From Amycolatopsis eburnea (lineage in GTDB: Bacteria > Actinomycetota > Actinomycetes > Mycobacteriales > Pseudonocardiaceae), in the NCBI RefSeq assembly GCF_003937945.1, contig NZ_RSEC01000061.1:124001-188000 (forward strand): a stretch of 64,000 nt of DNA, in the 5' to 3' direction. The position numbers and the translations under genes were made by a program. Below the pieces are notes generated by a model. That model was not told the origin of the DNA. It saw only the letters and a list, made by a program, of their open reading frames with translations, and did not search any database. Shown one piece after another: positions 57,092-64,000 of this stretch. Within the stretch, counting starts at the first letter, position 1, and every line of letters begins with the position of its first letter.

Positions 57092-58012
57092 GTGTCCGAG
57101 CAGCAGACCACCCCCAGTGGCACCGTCCAGTCCGTCACCGGCACCGCCAAGGTGAAGCGCGGCATGGCCGAGATGCTCAAGGGCGGCGTGATCATGGACG
57201 TGGTCACCGCCGACCAGGCCAAGATCGCCGAAGACGCCGGCGCGGTCGCGGTCATGGCGCTCGAGCGCGTGCCCGCCGACATCCGCGCCCAGGGCGGCGT
57301 CGCCCGGATGAGCGACCCGGACCTGATCGACGGCATCATCGAGGCCGTTTCGATCCCGGTCATGGCGAAGGCCCGCATCGGCCACTTCGTCGAGGCGCAG
57401 GTCCTGCAGTCCCTCGGCGTCGACTACATCGACGAGTCCGAGGTGCTCACCCCGGCCGACTACGCCAACCACATCGACAAGTGGGCCTTCACGGTCCCCT
57501 TCGTCTGCGGCGCGACCAACCTCGGCGAGGCGCTGCGCCGGATCACCGAGGGCGCGGCGATGATCCGCTCCAAGGGTGAGGCCGGCACCGGCGACGTCTC
57601 CAACGCGACCACGCACATGCGCCAGATCCGCCAGGAGATCCGGCGGCTCACGTCGCTGCCGGAGGACGAGCTGTTCGTCGCGGCGAAGGAGCTGCAGGCG
57701 CCGTACGAGCTGGTCCGCGAGGTGGCGGCCAACGGCAAGCTCCCCGTGGTGCTGTTCACGGCGGGCGGCATCGCGACCCCGGCCGACGCGGCGATGATGA
57801 TGCAGCTCGGCGCCGAGGGCGTGTTCGTCGGTTCCGGCATCTTCAAGTCCGGCAACCCGGCCCAGCGCGCCGAGGCGATCGTCAAGGCCACGACGTTCTA
57901 CGACGACCCGGACGTGCTGGCGAAGGTCTCGCGCGGGCTGGGTGAGGCGATGGTGGGCATCAACGTGGAGGAGCTGCCGGAGCCGCACCGCCTCGCCGAG
58001 CGCGGCTGGTGA
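57092..58012 (+). CDS. pdxS: Pyridoxal 5'-phosphate synthase subunit PdxS
   Basis: 306 residues, a (beta/alpha)8 enzyme making PLP from ribose 5-phosphate, glyceraldehyde 3-phosphate and ammonia supplied by PdxT. VKRGMAEMLKGGVIMDVVTADQAKIAEDAGAVAVMALERVPADIR with the catalytic Lys after IPVMAKARIGHFVEAQ, and the phosphate site GGIATPADAAMMMQLGAEGVFVGSGIF. GTG 57092 follows GGAAAGG. TTGAAG (57023) and TACCCT (57044-57049) may be its promoter. Its partner pdxT lies at 59836, split off by the XRE-cupin/azlCD insertion. Confidence 0.96.
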   Translation: MSEQQTTPSGTVQSVTGTAKVKRGMAEMLKGGVIMDVVTADQAKIAEDAGAVAVMALERVPADIRAQGGVARMSDPDLIDGIIEAVSIPVMAKARIGHFVEAQVLQSLGVDYIDESEVLTPADYANHIDKWAFTVPFVCGATNLGEALRRITEGAAMIRSKGEAGTGDVSNATTHMRQIRQEIRRLTSLPEDELFVAAKELQAPYELVREVAANGKLPVVLFTAGGIATPADAAMMMQLGAEGVFVGSGIFKSGNPAQRAEAIVKATTFYDDPDVLAKVSRGLGEAMVGINVEELPEPHRLAERGW

Positions 58013-58013
58013 C

Positions 58014-58607
58014 TCACACGTACTCCGAAATCTCCACGCCGTACGTCCCCGGCTCCAGGGCCTCGAAGATGTGCGGCACGTCCCCCGGGTAGGAGATGTA
58101 GTCCCCGGGCAGGAGCTCCTCCGGCTCGTCCAGGACGCCGACGCGCGCCCGGCCCGCGCAGAGCACGATGTGCTCGACCACCCCGGTCATGTGCGGGTCG
58201 GAGCGCCGCGGCGTGCCCGGTTCGCCGCGGACGACGTAGATGTCGCGGCGGGCGCCGGTGGGGCAGGCCGAGAGCAGCGTGCACGCGTAGTCGGCGTGCT
58301 CGGCGAACACCGTCGGGCCCTTGCCCGCGCGGACCACGCGCACCTTCGGCCGTTCCGGCTCGACCAGCCGGGAGAACGGGACGTCCAGCGCGACGCCGAG
58401 GGCCCACAGCGTCTCGACGCTGGGGTTGCCGGTGCCGGATTCGAGCTGCGACAGCGTCGACTTCGCGAGGCCGGCGCGCTTCGCGACCTCGGTCAGGGAC
58501 AGGCCGGCGCGGGTGCGCTCCCGGCGCAGGGACGCGGCGATGATGTCGAGGGGCGCGCCCGTGGGTGCTGGTGCCATTCCGTTCGCTCCATCGGTCTGTC
58601 TGTTCAT
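58014..58607 (-). CDS. XRE-family regulator with cupin domain
   Basis: About 197 residues. The HTH is in LRRERTRAGLSLTEVAKRAGLAKSTLSQLESGTGNPSVETLWALGVALDV (about 27-76), followed by a C-terminal cupin: HMTGVVEHIVLCAGRARVG, EELLPGDYISYPGDVPHIFEAL. Such regulators often sense small amino-acid-type ligands. ATG 58607 is chosen; GTG 58619 and ATG 58577 are alternatives. Divergent from azlCD across three GTTC/GAAC repeats, so it probably represses that exporter and itself. It is convergent with pdxS (1-base gap). Confidence 0.9.
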   Translation of the reverse strand: MNRQTDGANGMAPAPTGAPLDIIAASLRRERTRAGLSLTEVAKRAGLAKSTLSQLESGTGNPSVETLWALGVALDVPFSRLVEPERPKVRVVRAGKGPTVFAEHADYACTLLSACPTGARRDIYVVRGEPGTPRRSDPHMTGVVEHIVLCAGRARVGVLDEPEELLPGDYISYPGDVPHIFEALEPGTYGVEISEYV

Positions 58608-58665
58608 CTTGACGAACACCGGGCCGGGCGTTCATTGTAGAACACATGCGTTCGATATGGCGAAC
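58602..58665. promoter_or_regulatory. Three GTTC-N6/8-GAAC repeats, XRE-cupin operator region
   Basis: Inverted repeats at 58602-58617 (N8), 58630-58643 (N6) and 58650-58665 (N8) span the divergent promoter and both gene starts. A likely binding array for the XRE-cupin protein. Confidence 0.65.
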
Positions 58666-59338
58666 ACTCGATCGGGGCCTCGCCCGGGACATCGGCCTCG
58701 TCTGCGTCGCCGATTGTCTCGTGGGGGTTTCCTACGGTGCCATCGCGGTGAGTTCGGGCTTCCCGCTGTGGCTGCCGATGCTGATGTCGCTGCTGGTGTT
58801 CGCCGGCGCGTCCCAGTTCATGTTCATCGGGATCGTGGCGGCCGGCGGCAACCCGTTCGCCGCCGTGCTGGCCGGGCTGCTGGCCAACGCGCGGCACCTG
58901 CCGTTCGGCTTCGCGATCGGGGACGTCCTGGGCAAGCGGTGGCCCGGCCGGCTCGCGGGCAGCCACCTGATGATCGACGAATCCGTCGCGTTCGCGCTGG
59001 CCCAGCGCGAGGCGCACCAGCGCCGGGCGGCGTACTGGGCGTGCGGGATCGGCCTGTTCGCCTGCTGGAACCTCGGCGTGGTCGCGGGCGCGTTCGCGGG
59101 CACGGCGATCAGCGACACCGACGTCTTCGGCCTGGACGCGGCGTTCCCGGCCGTGCTCCTGGCGCTGGTCCTGCCGGCGCTGCGCGACCGGGCGGCGCGG
59201 CTGCCGGTGCTGGCCGGGGTGGTGGTCGCGCTGGTCGCGACGCCGTTCCTGCCCGCCGGGCTGCCGGTGCTGCTGGCGCTGGCCGGGGTCGCCGTGGGCC
59301 TCGCGGCCAAGGAGCCCGAACTGCAGGAGGCGCGCTGA
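58646..59338 (+). CDS. azlC: AzlC-family branched-chain amino acid exporter subunit
   Basis: 230 residues, polytopic. DIGLVCVADCLVGVSYGAIAVSSGFPLWLPMLMSLLVFAGASQFMFIGIVAAGGNP and NARHLPFGFAIGDVL are diagnostic of AzlC, the large subunit of the AzlCD (BrnFE-type) exporter of leucine and related amino acids. ATG 58646 lies inside the operator array. Coupled to azlD by a TGATG overlap. Confidence 0.93.
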   Translation: MRSIWRTLDRGLARDIGLVCVADCLVGVSYGAIAVSSGFPLWLPMLMSLLVFAGASQFMFIGIVAAGGNPFAAVLAGLLANARHLPFGFAIGDVLGKRWPGRLAGSHLMIDESVAFALAQREAHQRRAAYWACGIGLFACWNLGVVAGAFAGTAISDTDVFGLDAAFPAVLLALVLPALRDRAARLPVLAGVVVALVATPFLPAGLPVLLALAGVAVGLAAKEPELQEAR

Positions 59339-59658
59339 TGGACGGGGTCGAGCTCCTGGTCGGCACGGCGGTGCTGGCGCTGGGGACGTTCGCGCTCCGC
59401 TTCGCCGGGCCGGTCCTGCGCACTCGGGTGAAGCTGTCACCGAAGGCCGAGCGGCTGATGGCGCTGGCGGCGGTCGTGCCGCTGGCGGCGCTGGTCGCGG
59501 TCAGCGCGCTGACCGAGGGACACGGGTTCGCGGGCTTCGCGCGGCCGGCCGGGGTGCTGGTGGCGGGCGTGCTGGCGTGGCGGAAGGCGCCGTTCGTGCT
59601 GGTGGTCGTCGCGGCCGCGGCGACGGCGGCACTGCTGCGGCTGGCCGGCGTCCCCTGA
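59338..59658 (+). CDS. azlD: AzlD-family small exporter subunit
   Basis: 106 residues with four short membrane helices: LLVGTAVLALGTFALRFAGPVL, LMALAAVVPLAALVAVSAL, ARPAGVLVAGVLAWRKAPFVLVVVAAAATAALL. Partner of AzlC in amino-acid export. Starts within the azlC stop. Followed by a long inverted-repeat element. Confidence 0.92.
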   Translation: MDGVELLVGTAVLALGTFALRFAGPVLRTRVKLSPKAERLMALAAVVPLAALVAVSALTEGHGFAGFARPAGVLVAGVLAWRKAPFVLVVVAAAATAALLRLAGVP

Positions 59659-59668
59659 TGCGCGCCTC

Positions 59669-59763
59669 CCCGAGCGCCCCAAGGCGGCCTTGGTTGCGTC
59701 AGACGCACCGAAGGCCGCCTTGGGTGCGGCTGACGCACCGAAGGCCACATTGGGGCGCTCGGG
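59669..59763. repeat. Composite palindromic repeat after azlD
   Basis: Outer arms 59669-59682 and 59750-59763 are perfectly complementary; inner arms 59681-59700 and 59702-59721 match at 18 of 20, and GACGCACCGAAGGCC occurs twice in tandem (59702 and 59731). It looks like an unequally duplicated member of a dispersed intergenic hairpin family and may also terminate azlCD. Confidence 0.75.
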
Positions 59764-59835
59764 ACGGGGCTGACCTGCCGGTACCGCGGCGGGGGAGTGC
59801 GTCTAGGCTGGTGGGAAGGTCTTTCGGGAGGTCGG

Positions 59836-60456
59836 GTGTCGTCGGAACCGGTCATCGGGGTGCTCGCCATGCAGGGTGCCGTGCGCGAGCACGTCGCCAT
59901 GCTGGCCGAAGCGGGGGCGCGGGCCGTGCCCGTGCGGCGCGCCGCCGAGCTGTCCGAAGTGGACGGTCTGGTGCTGCCCGGTGGCGAGTCGACCACCATG
60001 TCGCGGCTGCTCGAGACGTTCGAGCTGCTCGAACCGCTGCGCGCGCGGATCGCCGGGGGCATGCCCGCGTTCGGCTCGTGCGCCGGGATGATCCTGCTGG
60101 CGCGGCAGACCCTCGACGGGCGGCCCGACCAGCAGCAGCTCGGCGGGCTCGACGTCGTCGTCCGGCGCAACGCCTTCGGCAGGCAGGTCGACTCCTTCGA
60201 GGCGGACCTCGACTTCGCCGAGGTGGACGGCGGGCCGGTGCGCGCGGTGTTCATCCGGGCTCCCTGGGTCGAGAAGGCCGGGGACGGCGTCGAGGTGCTC
60301 GCCACGGTCAGCGGCGTGCCCGGCGTGGGAGACGAGACCGCTAGGATCGTCGCGGTCCGGCAGGGGGCGGTGCTGGCGACCGCGTTCCACCCGGAGCTGA
60401 CGCCCGACGTGCGGGTGCACCGGCTGTTCGTCGACCTCGTGCGGAAGGCAGCCTGA
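59836..60456 (+). CDS. pdxT: Pyridoxal 5'-phosphate synthase glutaminase subunit PdxT
   Basis: 206 residues, a class I glutamine amidotransferase feeding ammonia to PdxS. VIGVLAMQGAVREHV, LVLPGGESTTMSRLL, the nucleophile Cys in AFGSCAGMILLA (about 82) and the His-Glu pair in TAFHPELT complete the triad. GTG 59836 has GGGAGG upstream and TAGGCT (59804-59809) as possible -10. Followed by yebC after 41 bases. Confidence 0.96.
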   Translation: MSSEPVIGVLAMQGAVREHVAMLAEAGARAVPVRRAAELSEVDGLVLPGGESTTMSRLLETFELLEPLRARIAGGMPAFGSCAGMILLARQTLDGRPDQQQLGGLDVVVRRNAFGRQVDSFEADLDFAEVDGGPVRAVFIRAPWVEKAGDGVEVLATVSGVPGVGDETARIVAVRQGAVLATAFHPELTPDVRVHRLFVDLVRKAA

Positions 60457-60497
60457 GACGCGGTGCCCGGCCGGGGTACGGAACAGATGGAGGAGAG

Positions 60498-61253
60498 ATG
60501 AGCGGCCACTCCAAGTGGGCCACCACGAAGCACAAGAAGGCCAACCTCGACGCGAAGCGCGGCAAGCTCTTCGCGCGGTTGATCAAGAACATCGAGGTGG
60601 CCGCCCGCACGGGCACCGGTGGTGGCGACCCGGACGGCAACCCCACGCTCTACGACGCCATCCAGAAGGCGAAGAAGAACTCGGTCCCGCAGGACAACAT
60701 CGAGCGCGCCCGCAAGCGCGGCGCCGGTGAAGAGGCGGGCGGCGCCGACTGGCAGAACATCACGTACGAGGGCTACGGCCCCAACGGCGTGGCGGTGCTG
60801 ATCGAGTGCCTCACCGACAACAAGAACCGCGCCGCGATGGAGGTCCGCACCGCGCTCACGCGCAACAACGGCTCCCTCGCCGACCCGGGCTCGGTCGCCT
60901 ACATGTTCACCCGCAAGGGTGTCGTGATCATGCCGAAGGGCGACGCGACCGAGGACGACGTCCTGATGGCGGTCCTCGACGCCGGTGCCGAAGAGGTCAA
61001 CGACCTCGACGAGAGCTTCGAGATCGTCTCCGAGGGCGGCGACCTGGTCCCGGTGCGCAAGGCGCTGCAGGAGGCCGGGTTCGAGTACGAGTCGGCGGAA
61101 CTGACGTTCCTCCCGTCGGTCAGCGTCCCGCTGGACGCCGAGGGCGCGAAGAAGGTCTTCAAGCTGATCGACGCCCTCGAGGACTGCGACGACGTCCAGA
61201 ACGTGTACGCGAACTTCGACGTGTCGGACGAGGTGCTCGCCGAAGTCGGCTGA
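60498..61253 (+). CDS. yebC: YebC/PmpR-family protein
   Basis: 251 residues, the widespread YebC family (DNA-binding regulator or ribosome-associated factor, depending on the clade). SGHSKWATTKHKKANLDAKRGKLFARLIKNIEVAAR at the N-terminus, the central NKNRAAMEVRTALTRNNGSLADPGSVAYMF and the C-terminal LDALEDCDDVQNVYANFDVSDEVL are typical. Upstream GGAGGAGAG marks ATG 60498. Its last 30 bases recur 191 bases downstream (61415-61444). Confidence 0.95.
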   Translation: MSGHSKWATTKHKKANLDAKRGKLFARLIKNIEVAARTGTGGGDPDGNPTLYDAIQKAKKNSVPQDNIERARKRGAGEEAGGADWQNITYEGYGPNGVAVLIECLTDNKNRAAMEVRTALTRNNGSLADPGSVAYMFTRKGVVIMPKGDATEDDVLMAVLDAGAEEVNDLDESFEIVSEGGDLVPVRKALQEAGFEYESAELTFLPSVSVPLDAEGAKKVFKLIDALEDCDDVQNVYANFDVSDEVLAEVG

Positions 61254-61275
61254 CGCGAGATCGAGATGCGTGCTG

Positions 61276-61308
61276 AAGGCCGCCAGGGGACAGGTTCCTG
61301 GCGGCCTT
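61276..61308 (+). terminator. Terminator hairpin after yebC
   Basis: Perfect 12-bp stem (61276-61287 with 61297-61308), 9-base loop, no T-tract, 22 bases after the stop. Confidence 0.65.
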
Positions 61309-61383
61309 CGTGCTGTCGGGCGGCGGCACGATCACGCCCCTCGCCTGAACCAGTTGACGCGCGGGTCGGTCCGGCGGCGGAGG

Positions 61384-61444
61384 AACGTGTACGCACTGCG
61401 TAGCCATCCACGTTTCGGACGAGGTGCTCGCCGAAGTCGGCTGA
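61384..61444 (+). repeat. Partial duplicate of the yebC 3' end
   Basis: 61415-61444 is identical to the last 30 bases of yebC (61224-61253), including the stop. Just before it, AACGTGTACGC (61384-61394) matches yebC at 61200-61210, so about the last 55 bases were duplicated with decay between. Confidence 0.8.
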
Positions 61445-61468
61445 GTTTTCCCTTGCCTCGCAAGGAAA

Positions 61469-61505
61469 CAGTGCCCGGGCCGGAAACTTTCCGGCCCGGG
61501 CACTG
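61469..61505. terminator. Perfect 18-bp hairpin
   Basis: Arms 61469-61486 and 61488-61505 are fully complementary around one base. It follows the duplicated yebC tail and precedes the DUF4262 gene. Confidence 0.65.
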
Positions 61506-61539
61506 GGCTCTCGGGGGCTTCTCAGGCAGAATGTGCGCC

Positions 61540-62082
61540 GTGACCTCGACGACCCCCGCCGCCTCCGCCGATCTCGCCGCCGAACTGACGCCCGACGAAC
61601 AGCGTCTCATCGCATGGATCGAGGGGCAGGCCAAGGAACGCGGCAACGCGGTCATCACGGTCGCGGCGGACGACGAGGGCGCCGGCTACTGCTTCACCGC
61701 CTGCGCGTGGGCGCTGCACCACGTGCCGGAAGCCGTCGTGGTCGGGCTGCCGGACCAGATGGGCCAGGTGCTGCTCGACGCCTACGTCGACCGCGCGGCC
61801 AACGGCGAGATCTTCGAGGTCGGCAAGCGCTACGACGACTTCTTCGACGGCGTCCCGGTCGTCCTCGAGCGGGTCAACAAGGGGCACTACCCCGAGTACT
61901 TCGGCACCGCCTTCCTCATCTACCCCGACGGCGACTTCCCGGCGCTGCAGCTGATCGTCGCGACGCCGGAGGGCAAGTTCCCCTGGCACCCGGACGCCCC
62001 CGAGGGCTTCGCGCGGTGGCAGCCGGTGCTGACCGAGAGCGGTGACCCCGAGAGCTGGACACCCGGCGTCGACGGTCCCTAG
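61540..62082 (+). CDS. DUF4262 family protein
   Basis: 180 residues. ERGNAVITVAADDEGAGYCFTACAWALHHVPEAVVVGLPDQMGQVLLDAYVDRA and LERVNKGHYPEYFGTAFLIYPDGDFPALQLI match DUF4262, a soluble family of unknown function. GTG 61540 fits a leaderless start about 7 bases after CAGAAT; ATG 61531 is an alternative. Its stop overlaps the stop of the convergent cupin gene by two bases. Confidence 0.8.
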   Translation: MTSTTPAASADLAAELTPDEQRLIAWIEGQAKERGNAVITVAADDEGAGYCFTACAWALHHVPEAVVVGLPDQMGQVLLDAYVDRAANGEIFEVGKRYDDFFDGVPVVLERVNKGHYPEYFGTAFLIYPDGDFPALQLIVATPEGKFPWHPDAPEGFARWQPVLTESGDPESWTPGVDGP

Positions 62083-62519
62083 AACTTCCGCAGGTCGGCG
62101 GCCGCTTCCGGGTAGCGCAACGCCAGGTCCGCGGCGGCCGCGAACTCCACGCAGTCGTCGGTGTACGGCGGCACCACGACCGTGCCCAGCAGGCTCCACG
62201 CGCCGGTCGTCACGGTCGCCTGCCACGTCCCGGCGGGCACCACCACCTGCGGGCGCTCCCCGGCGGCGACGTCGGTCCCCAGCACCGGCCGCTCGACCGA
62301 GCCGTCTTCGTGCAGCAGCAGCATCGCGGCCGGCGCGCCCGCGTGGTGGGCGTACACCTCGACGCGGTCCAGCCGGTGCGGTGCGGAGAACTCGGGCGCG
62401 ACGAGCAGGTAGTAGATCGCGGACCCGGCGTCCGAGCGCCAGCTCTGCGCCCACCGCCCGCCTTCGACGGGCAGCGGCTGAAGACCCAGGTGGGTGACGA
62501 AATCCGACGGCTCCGGCAT
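62079..62519 (-). CDS. Cupin_5 (DUF985) family protein
   Basis: 146 residues. FVTHLGLQPLPVEGGRWAQSWRS, SAIYYLLVAPEFSAPHRLDRVEVYAHHAGAPAAMLLLHEDG and VVPAGTWQATVTTGAWSLLGTVVVPPYTDDCVEFA form the single cupin barrel of the YML079-like DUF985 family; ligand unknown. ATG 62519 is chosen, with ATG 62528 three codons upstream as an alternative. It is divergent from ruvC by 75 bases. Confidence 0.87.
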   Translation of the reverse strand: MPEPSDFVTHLGLQPLPVEGGRWAQSWRSDAGSAIYYLLVAPEFSAPHRLDRVEVYAHHAGAPAAMLLLHEDGSVERPVLGTDVAAGERPQVVVPAGTWQATVTTGAWSLLGTVVVPPYTDDCVEFAAAADLALRYPEAAADLRKF

Positions 62520-62594
62520 GTCACCCATCCTGCCGGAGGCCGCGCCCAGTAGCCTGCGAACTCGAACGGATGTTCGCGGCGGAGGGAAAAGCGG

Positions 62595-63179
62595 GTGCGG
62601 GTGCTCGGGGTCGACCCCGGTCTGACCAGGTGCGGCCTGGGGGTGGTCGACGGCGGCAAGGGCCGGGCCGTCCGCTGCGTCGCCGTCGACGTGGTGCGGA
62701 CACCGCCCGACGCCGACCTGGCGCACCGGCTGCTCGGCATCTCCGACGAGGTCGAACGCTGGCTGGACAAGTACAAGCCGCAGGCCGTCGCCGTCGAGCG
62801 CGTCTTCGCCCAGCACAACGTCCGGACGGCGATGGGCACCGCGCAGGCGGGCGGGGTGGTCGCGCTCGCGGCCGCGCGCCGCGGCCTGCCCGTCGTGTTC
62901 CACACGCCGAGCGAGGTGAAGGCCGCCGTCAGCGGGTCCGGCCGGGCGGACAAGGCCCAGGTCACCGCCATGGTGATGCGGCTGCTCAACCTCGAGGTCG
63001 CGCCCAAGCCCGCCGACGCCGCCGACGCCCTCGCGCTGGCCATCTGCCACCTCTGGCGGGAGCCGATGCGCGCGCGGCTCGCCGAGGCCGAAGCCCGCGC
63101 CGCCGAAATGGCCCGCACCCACAAGGCCCGCCTCGCCGCCGCGGCGAAGCAGGCGAAGAACCCAGGAGCAGCACGATGA
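62595..63179 (+). CDS. ruvC: Crossover junction endonuclease RuvC
   Basis: 194 residues. RuvC cuts Holliday junctions as a dimer. The acidic tetrad is seen: Asp in VLGVDPGLTR, Glu in AVAVERVFAQHNVRTAMGTAQAGG, and the two Asp in KPADAADALALAICH. The C-terminal Lys/Ala tail is typical for actinobacteria. GTG 62595 follows GGAGGGAAAAG. ATGA overlap with ruvA. Confidence 0.96.
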   Translation: MRVLGVDPGLTRCGLGVVDGGKGRAVRCVAVDVVRTPPDADLAHRLLGISDEVERWLDKYKPQAVAVERVFAQHNVRTAMGTAQAGGVVALAAARRGLPVVFHTPSEVKAAVSGSGRADKAQVTAMVMRLLNLEVAPKPADAADALALAICHLWREPMRARLAEAEARAAEMARTHKARLAAAAKQAKNPGAAR

Positions 63180-63772
63180 TCTCGTCGGTACGCGGAGAAG
63201 TCCTCTCGGTCGGGCTGGACCACGTCGTGGTCGAGGTCGGCGGGGTCGGCTTCGCCGTGCAGGCCACCCCGGCGACCCTCGCCACCCTGCGCCGCGGCGA
63301 AGAGGCCCGGCTCCACACGGCGCTGGTCGTGCGCGAAGACTCGCTGACGCTGTTCGGGTTCGCCGACGCCGACGCGCGCGAGCTGTTCGGGCTGCTGCAG
63401 ACGGTGTCCGGGATCGGGCCGCGGCTCGCGCTCGCGACGCTCGCCGTGCTCGACCCCGACAAGCTGCGCGCCGCGCTGGTCGAAGGCAACATCACCGTGC
63501 TCACGTCGGTGCCCGGCATCGGCCGCAAGGGCGCCGAACGGCTCACCCTCGAACTGCGGGACAAGGTCACCGCGCTCGGCGGTGCCGACGGCGCGCCCGC
63601 GGTCACGGCACCCGGCGCGCTGCGCTCGGAGGTCGTCGAGGCGCTGGCCGGGCTCGGGTTCCCGGCCAAGCAGGCCGAGCAGGCGGTCGACAAGGTGCTC
63701 GCCGACGGTGACGGGCACACGACGCCCAGCGTGCTGCGCGCCGCACTGGCCACCCTCGGCCGGAAGCGGTAG
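63176..63772 (+). CDS. ruvA: Holliday junction DNA helicase subunit RuvA
   Basis: 198 residues. Domain I (MISSVRGEVLSVGLDHVVVEVGGVGFAV), two HhH motifs (LLQTVSGIGPRLALATLAVL and LTSVPGIGRKGAERLTLELRDK) and domain III (RSEVVEALAGLGFPAKQAEQAVDKVL). It binds four-way junctions and loads RuvB. Overlaps ruvC by four bases and precedes ruvB by nine. Confidence 0.96.
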   Translation: MISSVRGEVLSVGLDHVVVEVGGVGFAVQATPATLATLRRGEEARLHTALVVREDSLTLFGFADADARELFGLLQTVSGIGPRLALATLAVLDPDKLRAALVEGNITVLTSVPGIGRKGAERLTLELRDKVTALGGADGAPAVTAPGALRSEVVEALAGLGFPAKQAEQAVDKVLADGDGHTTPSVLRAALATLGRKR

Positions 63773-63781
63773 GACGCGGCC

Positions 63782-64000
63782 GTGGAGTATGAAGCCGTGG
63801 ACGAGGACGACGCCCTTTCGGCGTGGGCCCAGACCGGCGACCGGGACGTCGAAGGCACGCTGCGCCCGCGCAAGCTCGACGAGTTCGTCGGGCAGCCGCG
63901 CGTGCGCGAGCAGCTGGAGCTGGTGCTGGAGAGCGCGCGCCGCCGCGGCGTGCCGCCCGACCACGTCCTGCTCTCCGGGCCGCCCGGCCTGGGCAAGACG
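63782..64000 (+). CDS. ruvB: Holliday junction helicase RuvB, N-terminal part (cut by window end)
   Basis: 73 residues visible: DRDVEGTLRPRKLDEFVGQPRVREQLELVLESARRRG and the Walker A start VLLSGPPGLGKT, diagnostic of the RuvB AAA+ motor that drives branch migration with RuvA. GTG 63782 is chosen; GTG 63797 is a shorter option. The rest lies beyond the window. Confidence 0.95.
   Translation, partial: MEYEAVDEDDALSAWAQTGDRDVEGTLRPRKLDEFVGQPRVREQLELVLESARRRGVPPDHVLLSGPPGLGKT

Noticed and set aside
1..64000. CRISPR array, rRNA operon, intact insertion sequence, replication origin or plasmid functions
   Set aside because: Looked for repeat-spacer patterns, rRNA-like conserved stretches, transposase motifs and parS-type sites; none was seen apart from the integrase relic.

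Overview
The window is high-GC actinobacterial DNA. MshC (mycothiol synthesis), an SsgB-type sporulation protein, the phosphatidylinositol-mannoside operon and many GTG starts point to a mycelial actinomycete. The overall style and DUF6292/DUF5709-type proteins suggest Pseudonocardiaceae, most likely Amycolatopsis or a close relative; this is inference, since no rRNA is present.

Left part, 1 to about 39 kb, is accessory in character and rich in stress functions. It holds four MDR-type quinone oxidoreductases, an aldo/keto reductase, an SDR, a nitroreductase, an AhpD-like peroxidase, MsrB, a molybdopterin oxidoreductase with its flavin reductase, two AlkA-like DNA glycosylases, a uracil-DNA glycosylase, MshC, two MFS exporters, several acetyltransferases and six TetR-family regulators. 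Fourteen copies of one 16-bp palindrome, TGGAC-N6-GTCCA (ten perfect, four degenerate), lie between or just before these genes, often in divergent promoters. None is seen right of 39 kb. I read this as a shared operator set, probably bound by some of the TetR paralogues, governing an electrophile, thiol and DNA-damage response. Inside this part, 21.6-29.5 kb carries a respiratory and carbon module: LtrA, an orphan QcrB, transaldolase, two small proteins, type II NADH dehydrogenase and cytochrome oxidase subunit I. It is followed by anti-sigma-like, CGNR and STAS/DUF6292 genes.

Boundary, 39.1-41.3 kb: a frameshifted tyrosine integrase relic lies next to a tRNA Gly-Cys-Val cluster on the minus strand, followed by ssgB and a plus-strand tRNA-Val(CAC). 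This looks like the scar of an integrated element.

Right part, 42-64 kb, is chromosomal core. It contains a polyprenyl sugar-phosphate transferase, a nitroreductase, and then thrS, HIT (Ap4A phosphorylase-like), MarR, pgsA, patA, pimA and a LemA-like membrane protein. Next come three tandem small paralogues, an XdhC-like protein, EF-G2, a berberine-bridge-type oxidoreductase, an ArsR regulator, pdxS, an XRE-cupin regulator divergent from azlCD, pdxT, yebC, a DUF4262 protein, a cupin and ruvC-ruvA-ruvB (cut by the window edge). The order thrS-HIT-pgsA-patA-pimA-pdxS-pdxT-yebC-ruvCAB follows the mycobacterial arrangement.
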